NCBI RefSeq assembly: GCF_040115645.1
Contig: NC_089552.1
Coordinates: 1,240,001 to 1,304,000 of the forward strand
Direction of reading: 5' to 3'
DNA from: Euwallacea fornicatus
Taxonomy: Eukaryota; Arthropoda; Insecta; Coleoptera; Curculionidae
DNA length: 64,000 nt
Part shown: one piece after another, positions 38,201 to 52,100 of the stretch
How the letters are laid out: the number at the start of each line of letters is the position of its first letter
Position numbering within the stretch: position 1 is the first letter of the stretch
Notes under the pieces: model-generated
The model's input: the letters and a program-made list of their open reading frames with translations, nothing else
Told to the model about the DNA's origin: nothing
The model's database searches: none
Translations under genes and position numbers: made by a program

Positions 38201-41200
38201 TTGATTGTTCCTAATGAGGTGTAATAACTCCCGAAGATTTTTTTGAACTAGAACAAGTTTACGTACGTCCGCACTCTGGGGTCAATGAGGGGGGAGTTTT
38301 CTGGCTAAAATAAAGAGGATGGACGTTAGACGTTATGAATATTTAAAGTCAATACTTAGGGATCGAATGTTAATAGAAAAAAGAGAGGGAGATATGGAAA
38401 AAACTGCTGAAAAGGGCGAAAAAAAAAATGACAAATGGTTAGAAATGAAGCTTGATGTAGGTAAAATTCAATGGAATTGTATTGACCTTCCTTAAGGGAA
38501 AAAGGTACAAAAAGGAAAAAAAATGCTAAATAAAATATAACTAAACATACAGATGAGAATAAAATAAAATATGGAATAAAGGAAAAATTTTAACCAATTA
38601 AAGAAGGCCACTTCGCCCTTATTTAGTCAAACAAAAAATAACCTGAACACAGAGATTTTCTCCCAAAATCGACACGTTAGTCATCGCGGATAATAACAAT
38701 AGAACGAACCCTTTTAGGAGCCAGCTAAATAGGTTTGGGGCTGCTACGAGGCTCTGAGCACCGCTCAGAGAACGACTTAAAACCTTTGACCTAAACAATA
38801 ACTTGATTTAAAAAATTTATATATATATATATAATAGAAGATGATGATTCATAAGTTAAGTATTCAGAGGAAACTAAGATGGAACCGGGGACGTGACTGG
38901 CTCGGAAGCGCCTGCCGGCAGTTTGATGACGTGCGCCTGGCTAGTAGCTAATTGGTCATCAAGCTACCGAAAGGTAACGATCATGCATCAAACGAATGTT
39001 ATTTCTCACAGTCAAGTTCACACGCAATTTCACACCTTATGAATGTTTAGTACAAGTTTTCTAAACATAACGTCACATGCGAGAAAATAAAACATTCTTC
39101 AGGCAATTAAACGGAACGGTGTCCAACTGTGACTTCAGCACACCATTTTTTCCGTAATAAGACTGTGAGAGGGTTAAACAAATTCATGGGATAACTTATT
39201 ACAATAGATTACATCAAGCGAAATGTAAATGAGGGTAACACATTGCCAAGATTTCAGCCATTATCGTGTGCAGTGCAGCCCGAAGGCGGAACAGGGTCGA
39301 CGAAGAGATGGAATTTTCCGATTATCTTGCAACACGTTTCCCCCTGGTATGAGTTATTGTCTGAGTTAGATTTTCAATTAACCGTGAGAGCGTTATTAGC
39401 TGTGGAATTGCGAAGAGAGTTTCTGTAAAGATGCCTTACGCTCATAGGTAGATAATGGGCAAGAAATACATATGCGAGCGAGTTTGATAAATTACCCCTT
39501 TAGCAAAAAAAAAGATCTTTACGGACGAGCGAACCTTGACCAGTTCGCTTTGGGCGCGGTACGAGAGGGTAAACGCGACACTTGATTGGCTGTCCCCGCT
39601 CGCGTCACATTTTTTGACTGCGGACGCGCACGAACTAGACTTTCTTACAATATTTAGCATCAAATTTAATTTTCGTAAAGTTGCGGACTTTGAGGAAGTA
39701 TTTGCGATGTTATCTAAAGTGTTATTAAAAAGTTCCCTTCGAGCCCGTAGTGCTCTTGTTGTGCCCGCTGAAAACAAGACGGAGGAAAGTTTTTAATTTT
39801 GTAAGAAATTAATAGTCGTTAGAATCGACTTAAGTTAAACGGCCAATTATTTTTCCATTAAGTTTTACAACGTTCTCCTTCCAATTTTTTTTATGAATAA
39901 TCAGCTTTTTGAATTAAGGCCAAATTCCTCTACTAAAATTTGTCCGATGTAAACAATGTATATTGCAAATGTTATTATTAAACAGAGCGATGTTATCCTT
40001 TAATGGACAAGCCCATTTCCCAATCAATCAGATATTATGTCTCCATTTTACGAATAGTCATGCCCGCATTAGGGGCTATTAGGATTCTCCGAATAGATCT
40101 TATCTGGCTAATTTCATAGAAACTATTGGGAATACAGGACTATTTTATGACAAACAGTCTACGTTTTTGACATAAGCCGCGCCCTCGAACTTCTCATTAA
40201 ACCAGGCCAATTAAGTTATTAAGAGCCCCCGGGGTGAATTATTTAATATCCTAAGCCTGGGAGAAAAACAGGTAATATACAAACGAACCTTGATATCGAC
40301 TGCAACGTTTCGGGGTATTGAGATTCGCCTGACCAATTTGTCATCGGCCTCGACGTGACAGTCAATTGGCCAACCAAGGACGCGAGCCGGACTCGAACAC
40401 CAGGAAACTGGTCATCGATGCACGTCATAATTACTGACGAATCCCGTCGCACAGTCCCGTGGCGCAATTACAGGCATTCTCCTTGCCGTTCTGGGCGCAA
40501 CCTTCACCATAATGAGTTCTAATTGCACTTTCCTCGATGGAAGAAATGAGATGGAAATTGTTTATCAATAAAACAACCGCAAACGAGCGCTTTGGCCATT
40601 TAACTATCGAATAATGGCAATTAAAAACAACTTTGTCCCGACCTTTCTGGGCAATTAATGCAAACTTTGCCGGTACCTGAAATTCGAAACGGATTGGATA
40701 TAAAGCCGCAGGTAGTAATAGTCATTAAGGGGCGTTTGGCGGAAACAAAGAGTTTGTTAGACGTTAAAATACCAGATACAATAACACATTTGTTAGATTT
40801 GTTCAGTAGTTGTGGCGGATCACGGGACAAATCAGTCTAATGAAGAAGTTGATCGGTTTAACACAGAGAGTACGCGCCTCGGCCCGGCCAGGCAGCTCGT
40901 TTTCGCTGGGCGCGTGACGCGCTACCTCCATCTGACAAACCTCGTTGGCGTCTTCGGACGTGAGCACGTTTAATTGTTACGGTTTTCAGTTTAGTCAGAA
41001 TCGAGCTCAGAATTTTTTGGGATTTCTGAATATGAAATACCTGCAGCCTCAAGGACATGCTGGAGGATTTGGATAAATAATAAGACACCTCGTCGTATAT
41101 TTACCAGCCAGGAATAAAAATAAAGTGTAATCCTTTAGGGAAATTCGAGATCCACGTAGAGATTGGGAATAAGAAAGCAGCTTTTCGACACGGTTCTCTC

Positions 41201-44200
41201 GGGAAGAGTCCCACTTGCAGGCCTACAGCATTGTGTAATATTTTTTGAGATGCAGGAATAAGAAAAATTCCCCTTGCGAATCTGAACCATAAAAGCACTA
41301 GTAAACTCACACCGGAAACTTTGAGAAGTGATGCTGACTAGGCGATCGATTTGTCACTAAAAGATATATTGCGGACATTTCGGTTTTACACCGAGATAAA
41401 TAGAGTCAGGATCTACTTGCGTACGTGGCAAAACGACGATCTGATCAATATTACGATGCTGCTGCTTTGAAAAATAAACAAGAAGGGGCAAAGAGTAATT
41501 TCAGCCCTTGTAAAGGGCCCTTCTGGAATAAAGTGACCGTCATTAATTTACGCTCCGGGGTCCAGACGTAAAAGAGGAGGTCCGCTGGTGGTGTCTGGTT
41601 CGCAAAAACATCCGCGTGCAGGCAAGATTGACTCGGCTCAAAAAAAAAAAAAAACCACAAAATAACATGGTTCAAAGCGCTGAAATAACAGAAATCAGGA
41701 CCACTACCCGGGATAGGGCCTATTTAATTTATTAAAGTGGCTTTCCAGACGACTGGTCATTCCGTCCATTCAAAAAGCATTAAATTTGTTTGGATTTTTT
41801 CCCTGACTGCACGAAACGAAAAATCAGAAGAGAAACTATAACTTCGCTATTTCACGTCTTTTTCCATGAACTATGGCCGGCAGGGTGCCGTCAGTTGTGC
41901 TATGCGGGAACTCATCGAAGAGTTGCAACTTTTGCCTTGCCCTGTAGGAAAATTTTCAATTTACAAAATTTTCGTTGGGCATAATGCCGCTCGCAATCTT
42001 AAAAAAAAGCACCAAATTGACTTCTTATTTCTGGCGGTAGGAGGATGGACCCTATGGGAAATCCCTTCCAGTGGATGTTTCGAGGTGGTAGGTCCAAATG
42101 GATCAGCACATTGGCCTCATATTTCCGACCGGTGTCGAGCGGACGCATGGTAGCTTAGCCAGCCTTAAAATTATTCTTCCACATTTCGCCATTTTGAAGA
42201 AATATTTTTCAAATTTTCCAAGGGAGTTTTCCCACGCGACCAGTTACCGTTGAGCAGTATTTTCCAGTAAATTAACATGTTGGCCTGATGGTTTGGATTG
42301 TTGCAAAGCGGCTAGAAGTTCCGGAATAAATTCTTCCAGGTTAAACTATTCCAAATGGAAGGAAACCTCTCTTTCATCTCTCCATTTTCCATTTTCAAAT
42401 AAAAGGTTCTTCCATTTGGAAATCACAGCCTTTTAAGTTGCATTCAGCTATCAAACGCGTGATTCCCTTCTTTTCATTATTTCCATTTTCCATTTCCAAA
42501 CAAAGGATATTTCCATTTGGAAGCAGCTAGTTGCTTAAATTGCAGCAAGCTATCGGGCGTGCTTGCCGGCTCAAAATCCTCTCGTTTGCCCCATTTCCAA
42601 ATTTATCCCAAAGGATCATTGGTGAGCGCAGTTGGTCACGGTGTCAGAAGGCGTTCAGCAGTTTTTATTAATTTTTAAGTTAAGCCTGCGAAGTCGCATT
42701 TCATTTTCAGTCACCATCTCGTTAAGATTTCATTCCGGAACGTAAACTGCCGAAGTTTCGCCATTTACATCTCATTTTCTTCTTGCGAATTCTTAATGCA
42801 GCTGCATAGCTGTGCTACTAAATACATTTAGCAACTTTCTTCTAATTATTCTGAGTAAACCTCCTTAAGCGAGCGTTGAGGTGTAGCTATTTTCCCAGGA
42901 AAAAAGTCGACCGCTCACCGCCTAGATTTCCCCCATTCATGCCTGGAGGTGAAAGAGGTAGGTCCGGTGCTCCAAAAAAAAAAAAAAAAAAATCTCCCTC
43001 ATGTAAAGTAAGAGGGGCGCCAAAGGCATGGCCATAATTGCGTCTCAGTTCGTCGCAATCGAACTTGCAACTTCCAAATGAAGTTCCAGCTATCCGGTTT
43101 GGCTACTATAAAATCCGCAGTTATATGAAAGTTCTCTTGAATATTAATTTAATATCCTGTTAACTTGAGCTTATTGCGAACTGCAACTGCACGTTGAGGG
43201 CTTATCATTTTATTTGGGGACGTTGGAAATCTGTATTAATGTCGGTTTAAATTGTTGGTCTACTTCCGGTCTCTTTGAGTGGAGGAGCTGTAGCCCCGGA
43301 AAATGCAAACAAGAAAAAAAAAAAAACTTAAGCCGACTGATATTCTCGCAAGGAGTACGAAAAACGGGGCTATGTTGCGAGGTTCTGTTCACGCTCGGGC
43401 CTCCCTAAGTGTGCAGTCTCAGAGAGACGCAAAAATAATTAACACCTTTCCCGATTTCAGCGAAGGCCTAATGGAAGAAATTGACGATTTATTCGCTGAA
43501 CAATATGGATAAGAACTAGCGATAACGAGACAGAGCCAGCATCTCGCCAGCACTACATCAGTAGTACTCCCTCGGCCCGTCAGAGGGGTTGTCTGTTCCC
43601 TTATCAACGAATGTAACCAAAAACCGTACTGCGGCGTATGGCGCGGTTGCCACGTCAACTTGGCTTTCATAAAACACAGGTCTTATTACCAACCGCTTCG
43701 TGTATGATCTGGACAAATTTCCATGGTTCCATGAGGTACCTCGGTACCTGCAAGAGCTGGAAAGGAATTAACACAGCATTTTGAATATGGGTTTTGAAGT
43801 GAAAAACGTCCTTCGGAGTAGTAGGGATGTTTATGCCAACACGGGGACATTTTTAACAATATTTATAACTTATAGTGGTTTATTGGAAATGCTTTTCAAT
43901 TTTCACAAATGCGACATTTCCCCGTGCAAGTGGACCTTAATAACTGATACCATCCTTGCTTTTTTCAAAGTAAGGAAGACTCGAGCAACGGTACCATGGC
44001 TGGAAGGTGCCTAGTGGTAGAGGTTTTTCGTGAAGTGAGACATGGTATAAGATGGGGAATCTTTCGGAGCAATGGACACTTGAAAATTTAACAAAAAGAG
44101 AGATACGAAAAGTTTTAAGTCGAAAGCTCTGAAAAGTCAGCGAAGCGCAACTAAGATGAACTCGCAATGGTTCTTTAAAATACGAAATTTAAGTGGCTCT

Positions 44201-47200
44201 TCAACGGTACTATTGGAATTTTTGTGGCGGAAATGCAAAGGAAGATACGGGGGCATTTAGGTTATAAAACAGGAAAAGTCCCCAAAAATTATAAAAAAAA
44301 ATTAAATTTCCTGAAAGTGGGGCGAGTTTTCCGAAAATTTCTACCTTACATTTTTTGTACCATTTGATGTGTACCCTGAGCCACCTCCCGAGGCTAGGTG
44401 GTTCAGGGACGTCCTGCACACGGGAAAAAAAATATAAAACACCCTGTATATATCTGAATATTTGTTCACATGCCGGACAACATGTTTTTTGAGAAGCATT
44501 GAGGTCTTTAAAGGTAAAAATTTATGGTTATTTGAAGCGGTCGCTAGCCGAACCGATCGCCCTGTACAGGGTGGGCAAATTTCGATGCTCATATAGTTCC
44601 TATATTGTTAAGGGGATTTTGTTTCATTCAAATGAATTATTACGTTTTGGAATTGGCACGGATAGAAGTCACTTTTTTACCTTCAAACACCTTTTTCAAT
44701 AGATGTGGGGGTCAAGGAATTATGCGCACCTCCATACGTGGTGACCGCTGGGTGCGTCATCCTCAGAGTCCGGGTACCCAACCGACATCGGAGGAGGGAG
44801 AGAGAAGTAATAACAACATGAGGGACCAGAAGGGCATGGACAAAGTGATTCAAACGAGGAAGAGCGGCATTGCCTTGCAACTTCAAAGGACACAAGTCGA
44901 GCGTGGGGAGGTGCGAAGCCGTCACGAAGGACCCCTGGATTGCACGAAGGGCGAAAAAAAGTAAAACGTTCAAAGAGACTAATGAGTCTTTTTTTTTTTA
45001 GAAAACTAGCACTACTGAAGATGAAGAAGTTCATAAAGAAGAAGAAGGCGAGTTGGTTCACACCAACAGTCTCAGTCGTACGAGCTTTAATTATTGGTTC
45101 CATCTCAATCAATCTAAAAAAAAATATTTATCAGTTTTTTTCAGGATATTGGTCGAAACAGGTCTCTGACTCAATACCAGAGGGAGCTGTCGCTAATTAA
45201 ATGATCCGCCCTTAAGGCGCATTGTGGACAGGTAACCTCCCATGCCTGCAGTAAAAAGTGGCCCATAGTTGCTGGGATTTCGCACGTAAAATCGAAGTCT
45301 GGTCACCCTGTACACCATTCAAGGATCGAACCGGAAGTTTTCAAATATCTTGAGAGTTTCATTGGACATTTGGTGGAAACGATTTTTAAATGTCCATTGA
45401 ACTTTCTCAAAACACGATCTCTTTATAGGAATTTCAAACCTCATGTCAAGAAAAGCCAAAGCGGAGGCTCTCTTTCTCTAAATAAATAACCATTATGCCC
45501 TGGAACTGGCAGCTAAACGGAAATGTTTATTCAAAGTTCTCGGACCTTTTAGTCATTTCCCAACTTTTCGAATATTCCCAATATCCCAGCGTCATTAAAC
45601 CAGAGAATTTCCTGCGAGCTTGCCGGACTTTAGCACTGCCTAAATTCGAAATAAACTTTAACAGTGCTTTTCTCGTCATGTAACCCCCGAGCAAAATGAT
45701 TTTAAAATTAGTTCGGGGGATTACTAACTATAGAATACGTAGATATGCTCGAGATTGGTTAATTTTGGCCTGTTTTCACTCTCTTTTGGGTGGTGACCAG
45801 TCACTCACCCCTAGGGCTTCCAATTCAATTAACGGAACGCGCTCATATTTTCGGTCGATGAAGGGCAGAGTTGGAAGATTTAACTGGACTATTGCTCCTC
45901 CTCTAGATTTCTCCTCTTGAAAGTTCCAATTTTTGCGCGTTCCATGGTGACGCTGGCCCAGTACTTCCAGGGGAACCTAAATATCATATTTGAGGTGGTA
46001 AATGCGGACGCCTCTAAATTTAGTCATCGAGGTTCTTCAGTTTCTGGCTAGAATCTTCCGAATTTTGCTGCGCGCGCAAGTGGGGATCCCATGCTTTCAG
46101 AGGGCTTAGTAGTTAGTAGGTCTGGTAGTTCCGAAGGAAATAAACCGCTGAAGGCTACTTTTCAGAGGCGTGGGCAGCCCTAGGAGGAGTTTTGTAGAGT
46201 TCCTCGTTTTGCAGATATAAATTTTTGAGACTTAGCTGAACGCTCCAGTTGGTGTCACAGCTTTGGATAGTGCGTTTCCAGAAGATTAAAGAATCTTCCT
46301 TTTGATTTTTGGATTTTCGAGACATTAAAATAAATTTCTAGAATTTCACTTCCAAGTGCTGAGCTTTCCAGGAAAACGTGTCGGGCTAATATTGTAGGCG
46401 GTCCAAGAGCGGACAAAGAGGCTGTCAAAGCCGTAAAACGATCCCTGTACGTTCTTCTCTTTGAGGCTATAAAGTTTTAAATGACGTTCTGCCCTCCGCT
46501 CTCGCACTTCATTTGGAAGTACCCGAATTCCTTGTCTAGGGCTTAACGCGACGGACGGTGTACGGAGGAAAATATGAAACCTGGCTAAGTTGGAGATTTT
46601 CGTATATGTCGGAGATTTATCAGTCCTTAAGTTATAAAGTGTAACATTAAGAGGTAATAATAAGACGAAGGGCAGGCAGGGCCATATTGAGACAAAGCAC
46701 TGTCGAACGAGGTCGCTACCACCAATCGAGAGGCCACGCGTGCGAGCTTTTCTCGAGAAACAGGGACTACCGGGTACCTCATCCCTCGGAATTGAACGAC
46801 TCGCGAGACCTGAAAAAAGTCGAGGTCAAAAAGGGACAGGCAGATGAGATTCGGAAGGGACGAGAAGCGCTCGTGTGGTAGCGAATTCGTTGGTTTCGCC
46901 CTTCCTTCCCTCGCTATTAAAGGAAAACAAATACATCACGTCATCATGGAAAATCTCCCTAATGATGATCCGACGTGTACATATCGAAAATTCCAATTTC
47001 AAGATTTCGCAATAACGACAACATTCATCGGATCAATTCGGCGGATCGCCCAGAAGTTCCACAATTCCATATATGACCCCAAGGCCACTGACAACAACGG
47101 CACAATATGGGCAATTTTTGCCCATTCCCTTACGTATCCACTTCCGATGATCTATGTGATTTTCGGGTTCAACAAATAATATCATCCATTAAGGCTCATA

Positions 47201-49144
47201 AAAAATAACTTGATAAAAACTGGGGCAAAAAAACAAAGGCAATTTAGCCGAATAACCGAGCCTACAGGCCCTTATCGCGGCCGTGAATCCATATGTACGC
47301 AAATGTCCGAAATTGAAAAATGAAAAATAAGGCCCCATATGTTTCAGCCGAAAAACTTTAGGTATTTTTTAAAATATTAACTCCAATAAATAATGCTGCC
47401 TCGCTCGGGGGTTTTAAATAAGCCTCACTCATTTTTCAGATGTCGGAGGGCCCCATGCATATTCCAGGTCCTTGGGTTTGGCGTCAGGGGAATCCCGCAC
47501 CGCGCTTTTCAACAGATTGTTTATTATTGTTCGAATGCTTTTTGCCTAAAAACTACATTTTAGTATGTATATCACGCTGGATCTTTGGGGACGGCTTTGA
47601 AGTATTGCAGTACGTCAGTACCGTGGGGGCCCGAAGGCGGGGCAGGAGGAGACGCGGCGGTTAGCCTCTCATGGGCTCTGCTCCAGTCGGCTTCTCTCCA
47701 TTCGGCAAGTTCGAAAAAAGTATTTTCTCTGGATACTCAATTCGGTACAATCCTTGGAACCACATTACTCACGCACTTATATGAATACGATTTGCTGTCC
47801 CTAAAACAATCTCCAGTTTTTCGTGGGACGCGAAACCTCCGTGAACGAACCAGTGCAGTACCGTCTCAGATCTCGGGACGGGAGACGTTTTGAATGAAGT
47901 CAACTCTAGCGCTCATCAGTGGTGGCTCGTAGTTCTACCGACAAGACCCGAAATTCATTTATTCCATTTTTGCATGCACTTTTCTGTTGTTTGCCTCCGA
48001 TAGAAGTCAGGGGCGTAACGGTTGAAACATTGCGGACTTTTTCCATTCGTTAACTACGCCTGAAAAGACGATTAAACTGACAGTCTAATAGCTCGTAACG
48101 TTAAATCAGGGATTAAAATTATTGGATACGGAGGCTGTTTATTTAATCAGTTAGGAAACGTATAATTTTATGTAACCAGTGGGATTCAGCGGGAGAGTAA
48201 AACGAGGCCAATATATTACGTGTTGCACAAAATAGCATTTCCTAATGCGTTTCATACATGATTTATCTTTAATTTTGCTCTATGATGAAGAAATCACCAC
48301 AACGTAGCATTAATTTTAAAATATTCAAGCTGCGCCCTGTATCCATTAAATTATAGTAACCATTATTGTTAACAGTCCTGTTAGTTGTCTGTAATATAAA
48401 ATGGCTATAACATGAGGCTGGGGTGGAAGAAGGTTTTGATGCGGATTGAAACCTCTTTTGAGCAACGGCCCGATAATCCCTGATCTATTGCCATAATCTC
48501 TCAGTAGCCCAAAGGATTCCTGCCCAGCCCCTACTAATGGCCCTCGCCAAAATTTCTTGTCTGTATTCTAGAAAGAAAATAGCGAAAAATCGATTTTTCT
48601 CAAATAGCTGCGGATGCATTCGGAAGTTTCAAAATATAACTTTGCCGAACACAAGATAAGCGCAATTTTTCTCTAATTTAACCGCCTCTCTATCTCTTAT
48701 GGTTTACGAGATCCCGTAGAATGCGTTCTTATCCCGGACGGCCTGTATGTTCACCTCAAATATAAAATAAAATTACTTTACTTTTATATCTTTTATTTTG
48801 AAAGCCGCATAGTCGTTAGAGTAGTACAATGCAAGAGATTGAGAGATAAATCCCCTGCACACTGCCTCCTTCTCTGCGACCTAGGAGAGGGGAAAATAGC
48901 CATTTTACACCCACGGGCCGACATTAATCTGGCCTGGTAGACGAGGGAGTTCCGGCTTTGCCACTAGCACATTTTTAGCGGCTTAATTATTGGCCCTTTA
49001 GGAACCCTAATACTCGAACGCAATCAAAGGGATTTATTGCATTTGAGGGATTTTTGCCCCGTCTTTGAGGAGAATCCGTTTCTCGAGGCCGCTTCCTACA
49101 ATGCTTACAACGTCGGTTTTAATGAGCAGCGCAAGTTTTCAAGT

Positions 49145-49179
<35 letters not shown>

Positions 49180-52100
49180 TTTCAATTCGCTTTTCCAGTT
49201 AAGTGACCTGTGAGGGACTGGACGTAAGTCGTGGACTTCGTTCGTAGTGAATTTAAAATTTTACACTCAATCTAAGTTCCAATCGACAAACGCCGAACAT
49301 AACATGCAACAAATCATTGCCGATATCTCCCCGGAGTTCCGATTGAACCGGAAAAGGGAAAATAAAAACCGGTCTTGGCTTAGCCTCTTCAAAAATCGCA
49401 ATACAGCGTGTCCCAAATTGTTTCCACGCGTATGGGGACCTTTATTACCGTGGGAGGGACGGAGCCGGCTAAATTGGGAACGTTTTAGGGAAATTTATGG
49501 GAAACTTCTCATAAAGTTCAAGGCAAAAAATCGTGATATATAGAATTTTTGGTGGTGCATTATCGCCCTCTACGCAAAAAGTGCGCTAATAAAATTTTAT
49601 CCCGAATATCGCTTTCGGCTTGGTTTGGCTACAGGACAGCGCTAGACCTGCAGGTCTCTACTTTTTTCCTTCTTATTGAGAACGGCAAAGAACGAGGCCG
49701 TTTTTAGGCCACGTACGAGGCGTAACAATCTTAAAAACATTCCTCATTTCGCCCGCTCCGCACCTTCTGCACAAACCAAGATCTTCACACAGGTACAACC
49801 AACTTGGGACACGCCGCACATGGTACCCCCCTAACTACATATAATTCTCGTCTCTATCGATCAATCAAGGTTTTTGTCAAGGAGGGCTCTAGTTTACTAT
49901 ATTGGAACAAGACAAGTTTGTTACGTTGAAATCCCTAGTCCCCAAAGATTTACAAAGAGATTGTTTTCTGTGTATACATATGCTTCTATGTATATACATA
50001 TATATATGTGTATGGTATATATGTAGGAAAGCGCGCCATCGAGAATGGTGAAATAAGTTATTTTGTTACACGGCGCATGGAATGTTCAAGCCGAAAGTCA
50101 GTCAAGTGCCCTACTAAGCGCATCGAAAAATGACCAACGTTAAAATCTTAATTAGAAAACTCTCGCCCCTCATCGCCTTCACAATTGGGAGTTTTGGGCG
50201 CATTCAGTGGTCCGACAACCTGATTTGACAAGCAGCTGTTGATTTGATATTGCGAGAATTGGAGGTTCAAAGTTTCAGCGTAATTCGCTTTATCGCTTTA
50301 AGACAGCGCTATAACCAACTGCGACCTCGGCAATAAAGCGTTACAGCCCCTGCCTTTTCCGACAACTGTTGTTCTAATTTTGATAAATAAAGTGCCAATT
50401 TTTGCAATCGAAACCGATGTCAAGAGGGGGTTCGTTTCGCAACTAGTTAAACATTGACATCTGCTTTCAGCCTCGCGAAATCGGACAGTTAAAGGGGACA
50501 GGCAGCCGCAGCGAGTGCTGGAGGTCAACGGGTGCAGGACGTCGTTTGAAAATTTGATATTTACGCCACTTTATTCTGATTCCTCGATGTGGCGTGTGAA
50601 ACAAGTATTTTCGTCGTGATTTGGTATTCTTTATGAGAGCTCTAAACTCCCGGAGGAATCGACGGAAAGCAGAATGTGCTCTAACCGCGAATTTCCTCAT
50701 GAATTAGTTAGCGGCAAAATAGTAAGTATCAAAGGAGTTTTACATACGTTAATTAATACACGGAGTGACTCCGCGAAGAAATTCATGAATAAATTGTCAG
50801 TATAATTCTGGATTTACTTTTCGCAGGGAGTTTAAATTGGTATCTTTCCTTGGCCAAAAGTGCGCAGACAGCTAACAGTACTGTGCAGAAATTCTTGTGA
50901 GTGAAGCACCGGGAGTTGGATTTTGCCGGCACGTGCGCGTTCCCCATTCACGGCACTCACACAACGAAATTGAAATCCTTCATCGAGATGCAATCACTCT
51001 TGTGTCGTCGACGGAATTTCTACCACTAACAATGGAGGTGCCATTCTCCTGACCAGGGCCTGTGCCAGCTATCAACAGCAGACCAGTATCATTATAAATC
51101 TTTAACACGGGAACAGCAGCAATAACTGTAACACTAACACGGAAAAATCGGGGATCACGCACGTTGCGAGGAACAGAATTTATAAATTGCGCTTTAGAGC
51201 GATGCAGCACATAAATTTTAATAAACCATGTATTTCACTATTTTTTATTTAGAAGAGCTTAACAATTTTTCGTTTCAATTGACTGGATTTCGTTTAAATA
51301 AAATTTCGTACAATTGTGCGAAACAAATTAAAACTTTATTTGTCAAACATTTTGTCTATATTGAATCAAAAATATTTGATTTAAGCATCTTCAAACATTC
51401 TCGCATGGCAGTCATCCATTCAAAAGAGAATTAAGAGCTACTCAGTACACTTAATTACACATTTATTTATCCCCCGTAAGCTGAGGTCGAGACATTTAAT
51501 CGACGTAGCGAACGCCAGAACTCCCCGTTGGGCGAAATCGAAGTGGGCGTGACTTGATACGCGGCCTGGCTATGTGTCACCTGCGCGTTAGCTCTGAGAG
51601 GCGTGATCTGATTATTCGAATGGCTCCGCGCTCATGGGGCGTGGTAGATCCGCCCGCATAATATGCAGCCCACGGATTTGTTCGTTGGCTTTAAGGGAAA
51701 ATGGAGGAGTTTGGTATTTAAACCAAACAAAACGTGGCGGAGGCGTGGCATGATTTCCTTTTGTTGACTGGCCCTTCAACTGCCATGCACAGCCATAAAG
51801 GCCATCAATTGATTAAACTGAATAAAGGGCCAACAACTCTTCATTTATTAGAGTTCTCTCTGATTTATACTACAGCTATTCCTTAGATATCCTAGCGGTT
51901 ACTGACGTTATGATTTACCTGACTTCTGCGGAGTGCAGGTTCGCTATCCATTTCATTACTTGTAACGTATATATTCGGAGATAGGTCTTATTGAACGTTC
52001 TCCAACACAAAACAACCCTTCAGCGTGCAGGTAACAAAATATATCTTTTTGAGAGCCGACCGCGAAGGATTATAGAACGCCCGAATCAAATCATGCAAAT

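Noticed and set aside
41866..42153. 95-codon ORF with a plausible globular composition
   Set aside because: No recognisable motif, lies in the TMTC1 intron on the opposite strand, and no adjacent exon could be joined.
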